A DNA stretch of 64,000 bases from Pyrrhosoma nymphula (GCA_963573305.1 OY754329.1:46148417-46212416), one strand, 5' to 3'; shown: positions 34,870-45,916, counted from the first letter of the stretch. The notes: a model not told the origin generated them from the sequence alone. Numbers and translations are program-made.

Positions 34870-34906
34870 ATGGCTCACAGGTGCCGCAAGGGCACCTATG
34901 AGCCAT
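34870..34906. repeat. 16-bp stem-loop with one mismatch
   Basis: ATGGCTCACAGGTGCC pairs with GGCACCTATGAGCCAT across a 5-base GCAAG loop. Could be a tiny inverted-repeat footprint. Confidence 0.6.
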
Positions 34907-34909
34907 GTA

Positions 34910-35485
34910 GTTCAACGATCCTCTAGCAACCACGCTACAAATTGACGCTAAGCCACCATGTGATTGTTTGGCAATTAGTTTGTGGTTTGGCGTTATCACA
35001 ATGTTACTTTGGTTGTGCACATTTGAGGTTTCAGCAATCAAACTGCATTTTTGGGATGCCTGTGTTTTGTGAGGCATACGGCTGTGCCGAAATGTACCAG
35101 AAGGGTTATCCGTTATTTTGATCAAATTTGACATTCTACCCAATGCTGTAAAGCTGTGAAATTCTTTAAACATTTCTAAAATTTTCACTTTACTTCGGAT
35201 TAAGTACATATATAGAGTATTTTCCATACTAGCCGGCAGTTGATTAATGTTGAGCATTGAATAGAGGTCAGGAATATTGCTTTTTATTCTTGCCCGAAAC
35301 AAAAGTATGCAGGGTTTTCCTACTTGCTCTTACAATGGACACTATTTTGCTGCGAAGAGCCAAAGGAGTGAAAATTTACCCTCTCATAATGAATTGGATA
35401 TGCAGATCACGAACGTGCGGCTCAATCACGGTTATCTATAACGCATGCGCTCGCGTTATCGTTATATTTCTATCGCACCTAGCCA
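34910..35485. other. Spacer; overlapping frames on both strands without motifs
   Basis: The minus frame at 34859-35302 (147 codons) is the longest but shows no recognisable domain and spans the stem-loop at 34870. Confidence 0.3.
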
Positions 35486-35490
35486 TGGCA

Positions 35491-35514
35491 GACTTCATAC
35501 GGCAGTATGAAGTC
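35491..35514. repeat. 10-bp perfect stem-loop
   Basis: GACTTCATAC, GGCA loop, GTATGAAGTC. Confidence 0.7.
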
Positions 35515-35654
35515 AGTGTTTATTATTTATTTGAGGGGAAGGAAGCCCGTGATAGAAGCCGAAATGAGCAAAATTATTCTTCAACCTTTCCCGGGGGACG
35601 CTGAGGAATAACTCGGTGCGAGCCAAAAAGTGTTCTTGTGAAGTGCTCAAGAAC

Positions 35655-36154
35655 AGTTCTAGATTTTGGTGAATTGAACCAGTCTTTAAAATCGCACTCA
35701 GCCTTTCCGATCCAGTTCCCCGAAATATTGTCGATCGAGTTAAAATCCTGATCAGAGATACAATAAACAACATATCGGACGCTTAAGTTATCCATCCGAT
35801 TGGTTCAAACACACCAATGTCTCCAACCGTTTGCTATTGTTCCACGCGACCCCTTAGTTATGTGATCGGAATCATCTCTAGCATTTCAACCCCCCCCCCC
35901 CGTGTGGGTCGTGTTTGAACCGTTCGAGATTATTCCAATCACGTAACTAAGGAGTGGCGTGGTACATAAGGGAACGGTTTGAGGCTTTGGTGTGTTTGAA
36001 CCAATCGGATGGATAAATTAAGCGTCCGATGTGTTGTTCATTGTATCTCTAATCAGGTTTTTAACTCGATCAACAATATTCCCGCGAGAAAAGCTCGATC
36101 GGGAAGGCTGTTTGAGATTTTAACGTGTGGTATAAATGCACCAAAATCTCAAAC
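35655..36154. repeat. Long inverted repeat (arms ~235 bp) around a C-run
   Basis: Arms 35655-35889 and 35914-36154 are inverted copies. Matching blocks include AGATACAATAAACAACA with TGTTGTTCATTGTATCT, CGGACGCTTAAGTTATCC with GGATAAATTAAGCGTCCG, CCATCCGATTGGTTCAAACA with its complement, and GATTTTGGTG with CACCAAAATC. A 12-base C-run and GTGTGGGTCGTG lie between the arms. No coding capacity. Fold-back DNA element inferred; no clear target duplication. Confidence 0.75.
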
Positions 36155-36218
36155 CCTTGGTGATTGTACCACGTGACTCTCCTTAGTTACGTGATCGGTA
36201 TTATCTCGAACGTTTCAA
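36145..36218. repeat. Third partial copy of the 35.8-kb arm sequence
   Basis: TTGTACCACGTGACTC, CCTTAGTTACGTGATCGGTA and ATCTCGAACGTTTCAA match the left-arm inner segment (35835-35889) in direct orientation, immediately outside the right arm. Confidence 0.65.
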
Positions 36219-36224
36219 AGACAA

Positions 36225-36755
36225 ACTCCGGACAGGGTTTCAATGTCAGGCCCTGTGTGTACCCGTGTTGCATGTGGTGTGCGCTATTTTTCGCTGTGAA
36301 GTTCGTGCATTCGTGTGATCACTAGCGGGTGACTCCGTTAAAGTTACTGCGCGGCCAGTTCCGCAGTTCTTTGGATTCTTCTACAGCATTCACCTTTATG
36401 TTTTAAGTTTGGCTTTACCTCGTGGACAGTGGCGCGTAGCGCATGCAAAACCTTTACTCAATGTCATCATGTGCGCCGCACCTGTGAGGATACCTCCCTC
36501 CTTAAAGCCTCCATGAAATAGGTACTATAGGTGTAGCGAAAATTAGTGGCACTCGCTTGTTTAAGAGTATGACGCAAGGGAGAGGAAAGCATACAAGTGA
36601 TGTGTGACAAAGTGGCCGAGTCTTCCTCCAGATGTCACTCCGGGAGTCCTTCAGTACCTTTGCCCGCTCACCAACGCTTGATTTACCCGCAGTGATTTCT
36701 GATTCTCCGCTGGTGAGTGCCACCAAGTTTCGCTATACCTATACTTAGTGGAATT
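36225..36755. other. Spacer containing a 31-bp motif shared with 48404-48433
   Basis: TGACTCCGT, seven or eight variable bases, then CTGCGCGGCCAGTT at 36330-36360 recurs at 48404-48433. Otherwise nothing recognised. Confidence 0.4.
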
Positions 36756-36758
36756 AGA

Positions 36759-36900
36759 CGCCTGGGAACCTTAACTGGTTAGTGCGCTCGGCGCCCATGC
36801 CAAGGGACCTGGGTTCGAATCCCAGTCCAGGCGAATGGTTTTTTGCTATGAGGCTGTGAATTTCACACCGTTAAAGATAAATAATATTGATACAAGAGGT
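36759..36900 (+). mobile_element. tRNA-like element (probable SINE)
   Basis: A 75-base tRNA-like unit (36759-36833) with a perfect 7-bp acceptor (CGCCTGG with CCAGGCG), a perfect 5-bp T-stem and box B GGTTCGAATCC, and a D-loop AACTGGTTAG. The anticodon stem and 5' D-stem do not pair well and there is one extra base between T-stem and acceptor, so a functional tRNA is unlikely. A short body (GAGGCTGTGAATTTCAC) and an A-rich end near 36880-36900 resemble SINE architecture. Confidence 0.6.
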
Positions 36901-37204
36901 CGAGAAAAACGTAGCATCTGGATTTGTATCAGATACGAAAATACTATTTTCCCATGTATCACCCATCCTCGCGTTTAACACCATATACTTATAAGTTCGA
37001 TTTGCGAAAACAATGGCGTGGAAAGGTAGGATTTTGTTGTCACGTGAAAGAGAACAAGTTTATTTATAGATAAATAGCCAGAATATGCATTAAATAACAT
37101 CACATCATTTTTTGTTGGAACCAACTATAGGGCTACCTAAGCTTTTCTTTCTACTTTGTGCAAAAGCTTAAAATAGGTATCTCAATCGTCTCAGGCTCAA
37201 CTTT

Positions 37205-37310
37205 GTGGAAGTTCATTTGAAAAATGAAAAGGAAAACTTTGTCTTATTCCACCAATTTATTTTCCCGTACTACTAGTTTCGACGCAGCGGCGTCATCTTC
37301 AGCTACCTTA
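37205..37310 (-). mobile_element. Hammerhead-like repeat unit
   Basis: On the minus strand: the fold (37302-37277), then CTAGTAGTACGGGAAAATAAATTGGTGGAATAAG, read as core, AATAAA, GTGGAA, and ACAAAGTT to about 37237. The same order occurs at 10.56 and 14.14 kb. A second inverted GTGGAA..CATTTTTCAAATGAAC block follows to about 37205. Confidence 0.55.
37277..37302 (-). ncRNA. Hammerhead-like fold (CTGAAGA..GAAA)
   Basis: CTGAAGA, T, stem GACGC, loop CGCT, stem GCGTC, GAAAC on the minus strand: five perfect pairs and an intact core apart from the extra base. Confidence 0.5.
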
Positions 37311-37578
37311 ACATAGGTAATTTAAATATCCTGCTGGGATTAAGAAAGTTATCAACTTATGTACATTTTACCGTTGTCCCCTTTTCATGAAGAAATTCCT
37401 CAAAATATATGAAGTGAACGTCCGTATACACACTCACTCTCACTACTGTTAAATTTATTTAAAAAACAATAGATCGACACAACGTCGGCGTAAGAGCGCC
37501 GCTGAATATTTTTTTATATCTAGAACCGATATTGGAAATTGAATGACGCTAAGTTCTACGCCCTCCAGCCAAAGGATT

Positions 37579-37592
37579 CCCCCCCCCCCCCC
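37579..37592. repeat. 14-base C-run
   Basis: Longest homopolymer noticed. Similar runs of 12 occur at 33937, 35890 and 51947 (G). Confidence 0.8.
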
Positions 37593-37766
37593 GCCGCTCA
37601 CCTAAACCAAGCGTTGTGCCACGTCTCAGTACCAATCTCGGAATCCACTTTTATACAAAATTCACCTTCCCGCTCCGAGCACCCTCTCTTTTTCCCCTTT
37701 TTTTGCTCTCGGCACGTCTTTCCTTTTAGTTCGAACACCGCTGTGGGAATTCACGTCCTCAGAGTA

Positions 37767-37980
37767 TAAAGGCCGTTTTATACGAGTCACTCTATTGCGA
37801 AATTTGAAGTAGCATCTGTTTTCACAATGAAAGAAAGCATGCTGGGAATTAGAGCAGGAGCTATTTTCCCATCTCTCATTCATGCATTTACGCATGCATT
37901 CTAGCAAATCTATCTTTTACGACTTGATTTTTAATGCACATCAGACAGTGCAATAAAGTGCTTCGTGTAAAACGGCTTTA
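37767..37980. mobile_element. MITE with AAAGGCCGTTTTACACG-type ends, copy B (214 bp)
   Basis: Left end TAAAGGCCGTTTTATACGAG, right end complement TAAAGCCGTTTTACACGAAG, then GTCACT/GCACT continuing the match. Same family as 11591-11809 by ends and length. The target duplication is not clear. Confidence 0.75.
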
Positions 37981-37989
37981 ACTCTATGT

Positions 37990-39165
37990 GAACGTCCGTA
38001 CGGCTGTTACACGTAGTTCATAACGTTGCCAGCGAACATGGTTGGCGCTGAAAACCGGTTATACGAAGCACGATACTTAAAAAGGCAAGTAAAACGGAGA
38101 AGGGCGTAATATTATTAAGTTTTGTAAACAGATAACATTGTCCTTTGTTTTGGAATCTTTCTGAATGTTACAATAGGTCTCATGGATGCGGGAATTCTAA
38201 TTTCGTAGTAACTGCTTGATTTGCACCGAGGGCAGACAGAGTTAACACTTATGTCACCCAAGTATTGGAAATAGGATAGTTATACCGATTCGTACGTTAG
38301 TACTAGTAACGAGGTGTTAGATCCCGTTAACATTACTAGCGTTGACATGGTGGCCCTGACCAACTTGCGATTTTCCGTTTACTGTAGTTGCTGATACTGG
38401 TGACCTCCAGTGAAGAGTTAAGGGTTCCTTAATAAAATGACAATTGAAGTAACTACGTTCCTGCAGCAATAATGGGGTATCGACATACACAATCAAGTGG
38501 AAGAAGTAACGCTAACTTTATAACGGAAACTAATCTTTCGTTTCCTTAAAACATACAGACCATAGATAAATTATTCGGAGTATGGATTGACGGCCATATC
38601 CCACCGTAATTATGAAATATTGTGCTATTTAGTCACGGGTAATTCACATTTATTATCTGTATAGAATGATAATTTCATCAATGCTTCATCCGAATGGACT
38701 TTCTTGCGCTTAAGCCCAGGAATAATTCAATTTCCTCTTTAGTGTAGTGCTTCCGTCTTTCTACTTTACCCTCCATTTTCAAACTCTCAGTCCAACCATA
38801 TTCCTTTCACTTATTTCAAATGTCAGAAACCAGTGCCAACGCTAGTAACACTATCGTGGTTTACGGTTGGCACCAACTTGAATTCACGCTCTGAACCTTT
38901 TACTAGCGTTAACAGCATCAAAAGCTAGTTATGTAAAATGGTTCTTGAACTTATTTTGCGTGCGAAGTATCTTCAGGTCTCGTACGTCACCTACCTTCAT
39001 TACAACATCTCAACCTTCCTTCAATTAGCCCTCTTCCACGAAATCTACCCTCATTAGAGCTATTGAGGGTCTATTGGCCAAGATAGATGAAGATGGATGT
39101 AGGGATACCTTCACTAATATTTTGCAACTGGAGGTCCTTGTCTCCACACAGTGTTTCGTTCTAAA
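37990..39165. other. Spacer with recurring ACTAGCGTT(A/G) motifs (38.33-38.91 kb)
   Basis: TTACTAGCGTTGACATGG near 38332 and its near-complement CCAACGCTAGTAACACTA near 38838 form a short imperfect inverted pair. A further ACTAGCGTTAAC lies near 38902. Possibly an old inverted-repeat element. Confidence 0.3.
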
Positions 39166-39169
39166 GTTT

Positions 39170-39770
39170 GACATACGTCCAGCCCCTCTTCATCCCATCC
39201 ATAAAGTATTTCTTCCCCTCCCCCCGCTTACCTTACATCCTCCCATCTATCACTTGGCCTTCAGCATCCCCTCACCACTCATTACCTTTTCCAAACCCCT
39301 GCTTTGCCTCCTCCCTATTTCCTCCAGAAGTTTCCTCCCTCACCCAACATATGAAGCAACTTCTCGTTTGTCATTCTTTCCATCGACTGCACTTTCTCCA
39401 GTCTTCTGCATGCCCACATCCCAAACGCCTACAGTCTATTCTTGTCCTTTTTCTCATAGTCCCCTTTTCTGCACTGTACAGCGCTACCCTATTTAGTAAA
39501 CCTTTGCCAACCTTTTATTTACATTCTTACTCAAGGTCCTTATCATTAGTTCCAGAGAAATGCTGAATGCTTATTTCGGTTGCGCAATTCTCCTTCTAAT
39601 GTCCTCGCTACTATGGCTAATTTTATCTAACGTTCTGCCCTGGCAATTCAATTAATTTAATTACTCCTGCTTGTTCCCTCATATGTTTTTCGACCAGCCT
39701 TGCTTTCTTCCTAGAAAATCTCATAACTTTTGTTTTCTAAAGATCTTCCCTTATGTAGGAATAATTAATG
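39170..39770 (-). pseudogene. LINE C-terminal fragment
   Basis: The minus strand reads DIRRRIAQPK.AFSISLELM (about 39605-39545), then, through shifts, RLQAFGMWA.RRLEKVQSMERMTNEKL (about 39430-39350). Parallel to 12826-13155. The 140- and 132-codon plus frames here are antisense to this fossil and are rejected as genes. Confidence 0.65.
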
Positions 39771-39779
39771 TATGCAGTA

Positions 39780-41440
39780 CGAACAACGCTAGTGCTCAGG
39801 TTCTTCAATCTGTCTGTCTTTAGTTAAGATGAGAAACGTGACAAATCACTATTTTTAACAGTTTACTAAGTGGGATTACAGAATCTTAAATATTTCTAAT
39901 CAAACCAATAGATTAGCATTTATCCTTGTTATAATTTATTACCGACCATATTTTCAGCAAATAATTGCCAGTTTAAGAAGATAAATGTCAAGGTCGCAGA
40001 AAATTAAATGGTTTGATGAAACTAAGGTCGGTTATTATAGTGTGGATAAATACTAAGCTATCATTTTTATTAAAAATGTCTTGGTTACAGAAAGTTAGGC
40101 CTTAATCAGTCTCTTATATTCAAATAAGTGTAATGAGTAGTTTTTAAACTTTATACGTTCAGACTTAATGTACGTTTTATAGCTACGTGTAGCTCATTTC
40201 TCTTTCGTCTCTCTGCGCTTTTTTTTCCCTCACCCTCTTCAACCTCCCTTTCTCCTCTTGACTCTTATATCCTCTTCACTACCCGACCCTCAACCGCCTC
40301 CGGTGAATCCCCTGCAAGGATGTTCCAGCGTCTTCTTTTTCGAGCTTCCCAGTCTTCTCGTTTGCCGTAGCGACAGCCAGGAGAGGCTATTCGATTCGTG
40401 GAAGAGACATGGGGTGATGGGCCGGAGATAGGAGTTGACGTGAGCACGGTGAAGGGAAAATGATGGAAAGGTCGTCGGTGTTATGAGGTCGTCAGCCAAA
40501 ATGTCGCATCAGGAGTGTTAAGGTTGGCCAAAAATCTTGGGTCGTCTCACTCCTTCCGTGTGATTCCCTGAGGCGGAAATTTGGGGGAATGGATCCTTGT
40601 TTATTGGTGACCCGGTTCGGGTGCCGGAGTGAGGGGGAAGGGTCTTGGGGAGTGAGGCTTCCATTATGTGCACGCGGGCCGTAAGCTGAGGAGCCAAATG
40701 ATGGGGAAGTAGGAAATGAAGAAAAGTTCCCTCTCGTTCACCTTCACCAAAGGAATATCTCCAGGAGCTGTGACCTATAGATGGTCATGGTGGAGAGGAC
40801 GTGCGGAATACTTCTTTTGAAATGAAGAGCTCAGCTGTAGACATACCCGCAAAATAGGACCAATTCATAAATTCTGATATTTTAGGATAGTTTTGGCTAT
40901 TTCGAAAAAAATGTCCTTCATAAATCAGCCTGTATGCGATTAGAAGCGAAATATATTGATAACGACAGTACACAGGTGTACCTGAGCAAATATTTTGGTA
41001 ATTGCTATTCAAGTAGCACCTAACTCATTTGCATTTGCTTTTAGCGGATCAAAATATTAATTGTCTTGTTGAAAATCAGCCGAGATCAACCAATGCCTCC
41101 TTTATTAACCTCATTTATTGTATAATGCTTAGGCAGTTCTGACTTCGACCAAAGCTGGCTGGAGCAATTTCTGCCTGTGCACAGATTTGCGTGAAACTTT
41201 GCGTGCGTGATTAGTATAATTAATAGAAGAAAGTAAAAATTAAAATTAACGCCAAGTAATACATTTTATACTATTAAAATAATTGCTAACAAATATCAAG
41301 TTGCCACGCCGAGATAAACATTTGAAAAAAAATTTGAAACATAATTTTTGCTTTAATTTCGATTACCTCGCCGAAAGCTGTCGAGTGTTCAAGTCATGAC
41401 ATTAAGAATGTAAAATATAATTCATCTATCATTTCCGTTA
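39780..41440. other. Spacer, nothing recognised
   Basis: A GC-richer patch at 40200-40700 contains only short Ser/Arg-rich frames. Confidence 0.4.
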
Positions 41441-41444
41441 CTGC

Positions 41445-41453
41445 ATGTATGGT
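41445..41453. repeat. Left 9-bp target duplication (ATGTATGGT)
   Basis: Identical to 46509-46517. Confidence 0.88.
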
Positions 41454-41820
41454 TAGGGTGATTACAAAATTGGCAATGTTCGAAATGTTGTCGGGCTTAA
41501 TCGGTTCTTGGTTCCAATCCGGTAAAAAATAAAGGGGAATAAATTTAGGTTCGATCGGACTACGTATAGGGGTCGCGCAACGGCTTCAAATATGGAAAAT
41601 AGCGATTTTCCTGGTGAAAAATGCGTATTTGCCTAACTTCCAGGGGCATGGCTGTCGCGTGGATATGGGCGTTTCACACGGGAGATGCTTCCATAGTGTT
41701 CCTGCAGTGGTATGACACCAATTATAACAAATTACGTCTTCGCCTGATGTGGAAGTGCGGCAGAGGGAGAGGTAATAGAAACTTTCCGGTCTTCTTTTGC
41801 GTGGGTAGGAAGCTGTACTA
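41454..41820 (+). repeat. Left terminal inverted repeat
   Basis: Pairs with 46145-46508. Its inner part translates to LMWKCGRGRGNRNFPVFFCV, and the right copy (minus) gives MWGCGRGRGNSDTSDFFVVG, so a short peptide reading is partly retained in both. Confidence 0.85.
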
Positions 41821-42137
41821 CCACTTTCAAAAGTCGGTCCACGCGGTGAGCGCGGCCAACTTCGCATTTCGCTGAATTCGAACTTCGGGTATTGCCTATG
41901 CATTCAGCGACTACTAAGGGCCAACTTGACTCATTTCCACTCAACTATGGAGACCCTCGTATGACCTCCCGCTATCGCTGACCAGCCAACTCCCCCGACT
42001 CCAAGTGGTAGGCAACGGTAGGCGGAGAATGCAAAAGGGAAAGGCGTTAGGTTTTTTTCACTCTTACGAGTAGCTGGTTTTATTGTATTCTTCATAAATC
42101 GAGGAAATAGATCGACGAACCGACCACCACAAAGCAA

Positions 42138-42402
42138 TTTTTTGAGGATAATTCTCGACTTTGCGTTTTACCCTGGACAGCTAACTCCCCGGACCTTTCT
42201 CCAATTGAGAATACGTAGGGTAACATTGTGAATGAGTGGCATTACGACGAAGAAAGAACCGAGTAAAACTTTTTAAGTCTCCATACGGGATGTTTGGAAT
42301 TCTTTAAGCCAACGTCCCCGTGTAATAGAACATTTGGTTAGGTCTATGCAGTCACGATTTCGATCTGAAACTGAAAATTATGGCGATATTACGAAATATT
42401 AA
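42138..42402 (+). pseudogene. Tc1/mariner-type transposase, C-terminal fragment
   Basis: The reading FFEDNSRLCVLPWTANSPDL continues SPIENT (about 42138-42215), the W.ANSPDLSPIEN signature around the third catalytic acidic residue (Glu) of the IS630-Tc1-mariner DDE family. After a frameshift, VWNSLSQRPRVIEHLVRSMQ and SRFRSETENYGDITKY end at a stop (42402), matching the family's C-terminal helix region. The N-terminal DNA-binding part and the first two catalytic Asp are absent. An internal stop and the shift make it dead. A TA-flanked end was not located. Confidence 0.75.
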
Positions 42403-42409
42403 AGTTGTT

Positions 42410-44475
42410 CTCTGATGAATGAACATTTTGTTTTAGATTTCTGTTACCATATGTAATATACTGAAAATGACTATCCCAAATTATCTAGTACACTTTTCTT
42501 CCTAACCTTATCAAATATTGACTCATTCCCATTAATTTTCGCTGCAAAATGAACGCCAACTTTAAGTTTAAACCACAACTTATATTTCGTTCGAATCTAT
42601 TCTAAATAACGAGAAAATTTTTCATGTTGCTTATTTGAAAATCTTATCTTTTATATATGAGTAGTTTTTCATCGTAGGCATTTTTAAATAAAGTGCATGT
42701 CTTCTCTGAGAGCGAGAAATCCATTAAGTTATATCTCCACTGAAGGAAAACTCGTTCAAAAATGACCGCATTCATTTCTGATAAATTACTAGGCTTTTTG
42801 TAGCTCCATTCGCCATAGTTTTGCATTTATTTTATCCTACTTAGGGATTTATCCTTTTTTTAGGTAATATCGCAAAGTATAATTTTCAGTAATGATATAT
42901 GTTGGATGAAATAGGTATGACTTCGCTTTGCGTATTTAGAAAACAGCTTCGAGCGGCGTTACACCGAAGGCATGTTTCCATGTTAATTTTGATCTATTAG
43001 GCTGTAGTTCGTCTTACATTGTTTTTATTGGACTGTTAAATGCACTGCGACTGTGTTTAGGAAGTTAATACAAAATAAAAAGATTCATTCACTGCAAGTA
43101 TATCCATCACTCAGCTCTCCGTTCCTGAACAAACCTCTAATTTCTAGAAGCTGTGTTCACTATGGTGGCAATATATTCTGGAGATGTGGTAAAACTCTAC
43201 TGACCTCTCTGACTATGGAATCTATCAGTCACGCAATGGGGGATGCTAGCTAAAGAAATTTTTGTGAAATCCAAGGTATCAAACACACGACGTAAATTTA
43301 ATTAGGTAGCTATTTTTATGTTCCTTTGGACGAGATTGTTTCACTGTACAGCGCACAACCTACACTTTCACGCGCACTGACGAAAAATGAGCTGCTGAGG
43401 AGATATCAGTGACTCTAAACTGTTTAAATCTGTCAATCCTTTAGCATAAATAGATTGGTTTGATAAATAAATATATCCAATCGCAAGGCAATCAATTAAT
43501 AAATTCAGTTTGAATACATTCTCGTAAAAGCAATGCCATACTGTGAAAAACATTGTGTGTCTCATTGTGAGAGTACTTAAAAGTTCTATGCCAAATGCAG
43601 TGCACTTGACTTCGGTTACAAAAAAGTTGTGATGATTTCGTGGCACAAATAATAGGCTTAGAGTTAACGTTTCCAGGCTTGGATTGTTTCCTTTCATTAT
43701 GCCCAGATTATTTCCAAAAATTAATTAAGTAGTGACCGATCACTAGTCATTACCTTGAGGGAAATTCGGAGTGAATATTGAATACATCTAAACTCCCGAT
43801 TGCAAGAGAATGATCGGACTCCCATCAGTTTCTCATTCCAGGTGAGTACTCGGCGTTAATTTTTCCCTTATTGGTGTTTATGAAATTCTCAACGGTCTGT
43901 GTATCCAAGCAATATATTTTGCTACAGTTAAAAAATGGAAAATCGTTGCATCAGTAATTAATGTGTGCTGGAGGCTTTCCAAAACCTCCAAATTTTCGTT
44001 CCGATACACTAATTAATGATAAAGTTTGAAGGCAGTTGTTTTGTTCCTAAACTTTACTCAAATGTGTCGTTTTAATTTACTGTGCAATATCGTTTTAATT
44101 TTACTTTGCATTTATGGAGATAGAGTTGCACATTTTTCATCACCACGTGTGTTTCACTAATATAGATCTTTGATGTAATATCCCCTTTCCCGTAGTTGAG
44201 TCATATCCCATTTATGGCACCTTAGGCAACACCACGTTTTATTTGTGCTGTCTCTCGTATATCTCCTATTGACTTTTCGTCTATTTTTCTCTCCATTCTA
44301 CTTGAAAACAGCGAAATTCCTATTCAAATACAATTCTTTAAATCCTCTGTAACACCAATCTCCATGCATTAATTTATCCTTTACTGAATGACGTAGTTAT
44401 ACTTCCCGGAAAGGTAACCCGTTTCCCTAGCTCAGAATTTTCCTCATTTTCCTTCATTTTGGACTATTACTACTT
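42410..44475. other. AT-rich interior of the 5-kb element, nothing recognised
   Basis: A 109-codon minus frame at 43368-43697 has no motif. Confidence 0.4.
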
Positions 44476-44479
44476 TATA

Positions 44480-45175
44480 AACTTCATTACCTGCGCTTTA
44501 TATGATTAATTCACATTCCACATATCACGCACCTTTTCAACTGCGAAATAGACATCGAGTCCCGTGGCTGACTGGCTAAATAAATCTTGGCCATCTGCAA
44601 ATCTACCAAAATTAACAGTTACTTGCTACTTTCCTTCGCAATTTTATCCCTTTCCATACATTTATTACCAAATTGTCAGCGAACAATCGAAAATCAATGG
44701 TAATAAGAAATGGCCCGGCCTGAATCCTCTGCCAACATATACCCATTCCGATTCGTCATTCATTACCCGTATACCGCTTCATCCCCGTGAGGTTTTATGA
44801 TTATGTGCCTAAACTTCCAGTGTACTCCCAAATTCTGCAGTAATATTTATTATTCTCGTCCAATGTACTCTGTCAAAAGTCTTCCAGCAGTCTAAGAAGC
44901 AAATAGAGACATAGTGGCTAATCTATAAATAAATGTTAGAATACTCATCACCAGAAATGCGTTTCGCGTCCCGCTCTCTTTCCTTAACCCATACTGGTCT
45001 TCACCGAGGAAGTCTTCCGCCCTTTCCTCGATTTCATTTTAACAGCTATCTCAGCTATTTTGTGCGAAATAAAAATTCTGATCTCTTAACATTATCTTTA
45101 TTTTCTCATTGTCGTGAAAGGTTTCCGAGCTGATTTTGCAACAGTGGATTTTGGCAACGTATTTACTATAACTTT
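44480..45175 (-). pseudogene. LINE reverse transcriptase fragment inside the 5-kb element
   Basis: Minus reading: NEIEERAEDFLGEDQYGLRK (about 45050-44990), SGTRNAF, then LEDF.QSTLDENNKYYCRIWEY-type wording for the KAFDRV..W region (about 44895-44830), and RFADGQDLFSQ for the catalytic box (about 44608-44576). This matches the EDQFGFRKG..TRDAI and RFADDQAL signatures of the same LINE group as 215-1500. Heavily shifted. Confidence 0.7.
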
Positions 45176-45578
45176 ATAAATTACTAGTTTTCCTGCATGC
45201 AAACGAGGCTACTATCTGTCCCCTTTGCGCAGGACTAATGATTCTTGCCATGACAACCCATGTCATAAGGAGAGTACGGGAAATTATCGCCTTCTTTCTC
45301 CCACAAGAAATACCGGCCGAAGTCCTCCCACAAGAAAGTCCCAACCGAAAAAACTTCACGGGTTCATAGGCTGGCGAATTCTTATGGGAGTGGGGGTTGG
45401 GATTGTTTTGGCTATTCGTTGTTGGAGGGAGAAGGGCACGCAAGGTCTCTTAGCGAGTAAAAAACAAATTCAAGTTGTGCCTGTAGTAGCAGTAAAATTG
45501 GCCCCCAGAAGTCATGGAACACGTATGCAATAGGTGAAGCTCGATTTCAACAGAATACGGAGATGGTCGCGCTCACCA

Positions 45579-45607
45579 TGGCCATATCCATGGCATGGAT
45601 ATGGCCA
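45579..45607. repeat. 29-bp perfect palindrome
   Basis: TGGCCATATCCATG, central G, CATGGATATGGCCA. Confidence 0.85.
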
Positions 45608-45628
45608 ATGTCAAAAGTTTTGGCTAGG

Positions 45629-45916
45629 TCAGTCATAAACCCATTGCGCCGCGTTTCTTAAGTTTTCCTCATCCCGATTTGTCTTTCCTGAGACATAAAA
45701 GCGGTTGTAAATGAGCACGAGAATCTCCGTAGTATTCCTTACGTCTGAAATCGGAATTTCTGATTTTTTCCAGAACTCCTCAAGTTTCAAAATAGTCAGC
45801 CTGGCACTTTCACGAACAGTTTTCTTCTCATTTTCATGAAGGTGTTTGAAACACTCTTTAGGACTGGCGAAGTGTTTGGAGCTTTGGACACTCAATATGC
45901 GGGATGGAGCCCTCAA
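45629..45916 (-). CDS. 95-codon frame inside the 5-kb element, possible element protein remnant
   Basis: Starts MRAPSRILSVQSSKHFASPK; the middle TILKLEEFWKKSEIPISDVR then TTEILVLIYNRFY looks like a helical domain. From memory, similar FWxKAxIP wording recurs in uncharacterised arthropod proteins linked to mobile elements; I cannot verify this. A short upstream frame (MSKKTRQSLSDWLIEGSIPH, about 45955-45895) may be its missing start, separated by a frameshift. It is the best candidate for a native gene of the 5-kb element. Confidence 0.35.
   Translation of the reverse strand: MRAPSRILSVQSSKHFASPKECFKHLHENEKKTVRESARLTILKLEEFWKKSEIPISDVRNTTEILVLIYNRFYVSGKTNRDEENLRNAAQWVYD

Noticed and set aside
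38332..38914. ACTAGCGTT motifs as ends of a MITE
   Set aside because: The inverted match is only about 20 bp and imperfect, with no flanking duplication.
39074..39566. Plus-strand frames of 140 and 132 codons
   Set aside because: Antisense to a LINE C-terminal fossil; Pro/Ser/Leu-rich from CT bias.
45225..45533. 102-codon plus frame and 89-codon minus frame inside the 5-kb element
   Set aside because: Overlap each other, show no motif, and lie between fossils.
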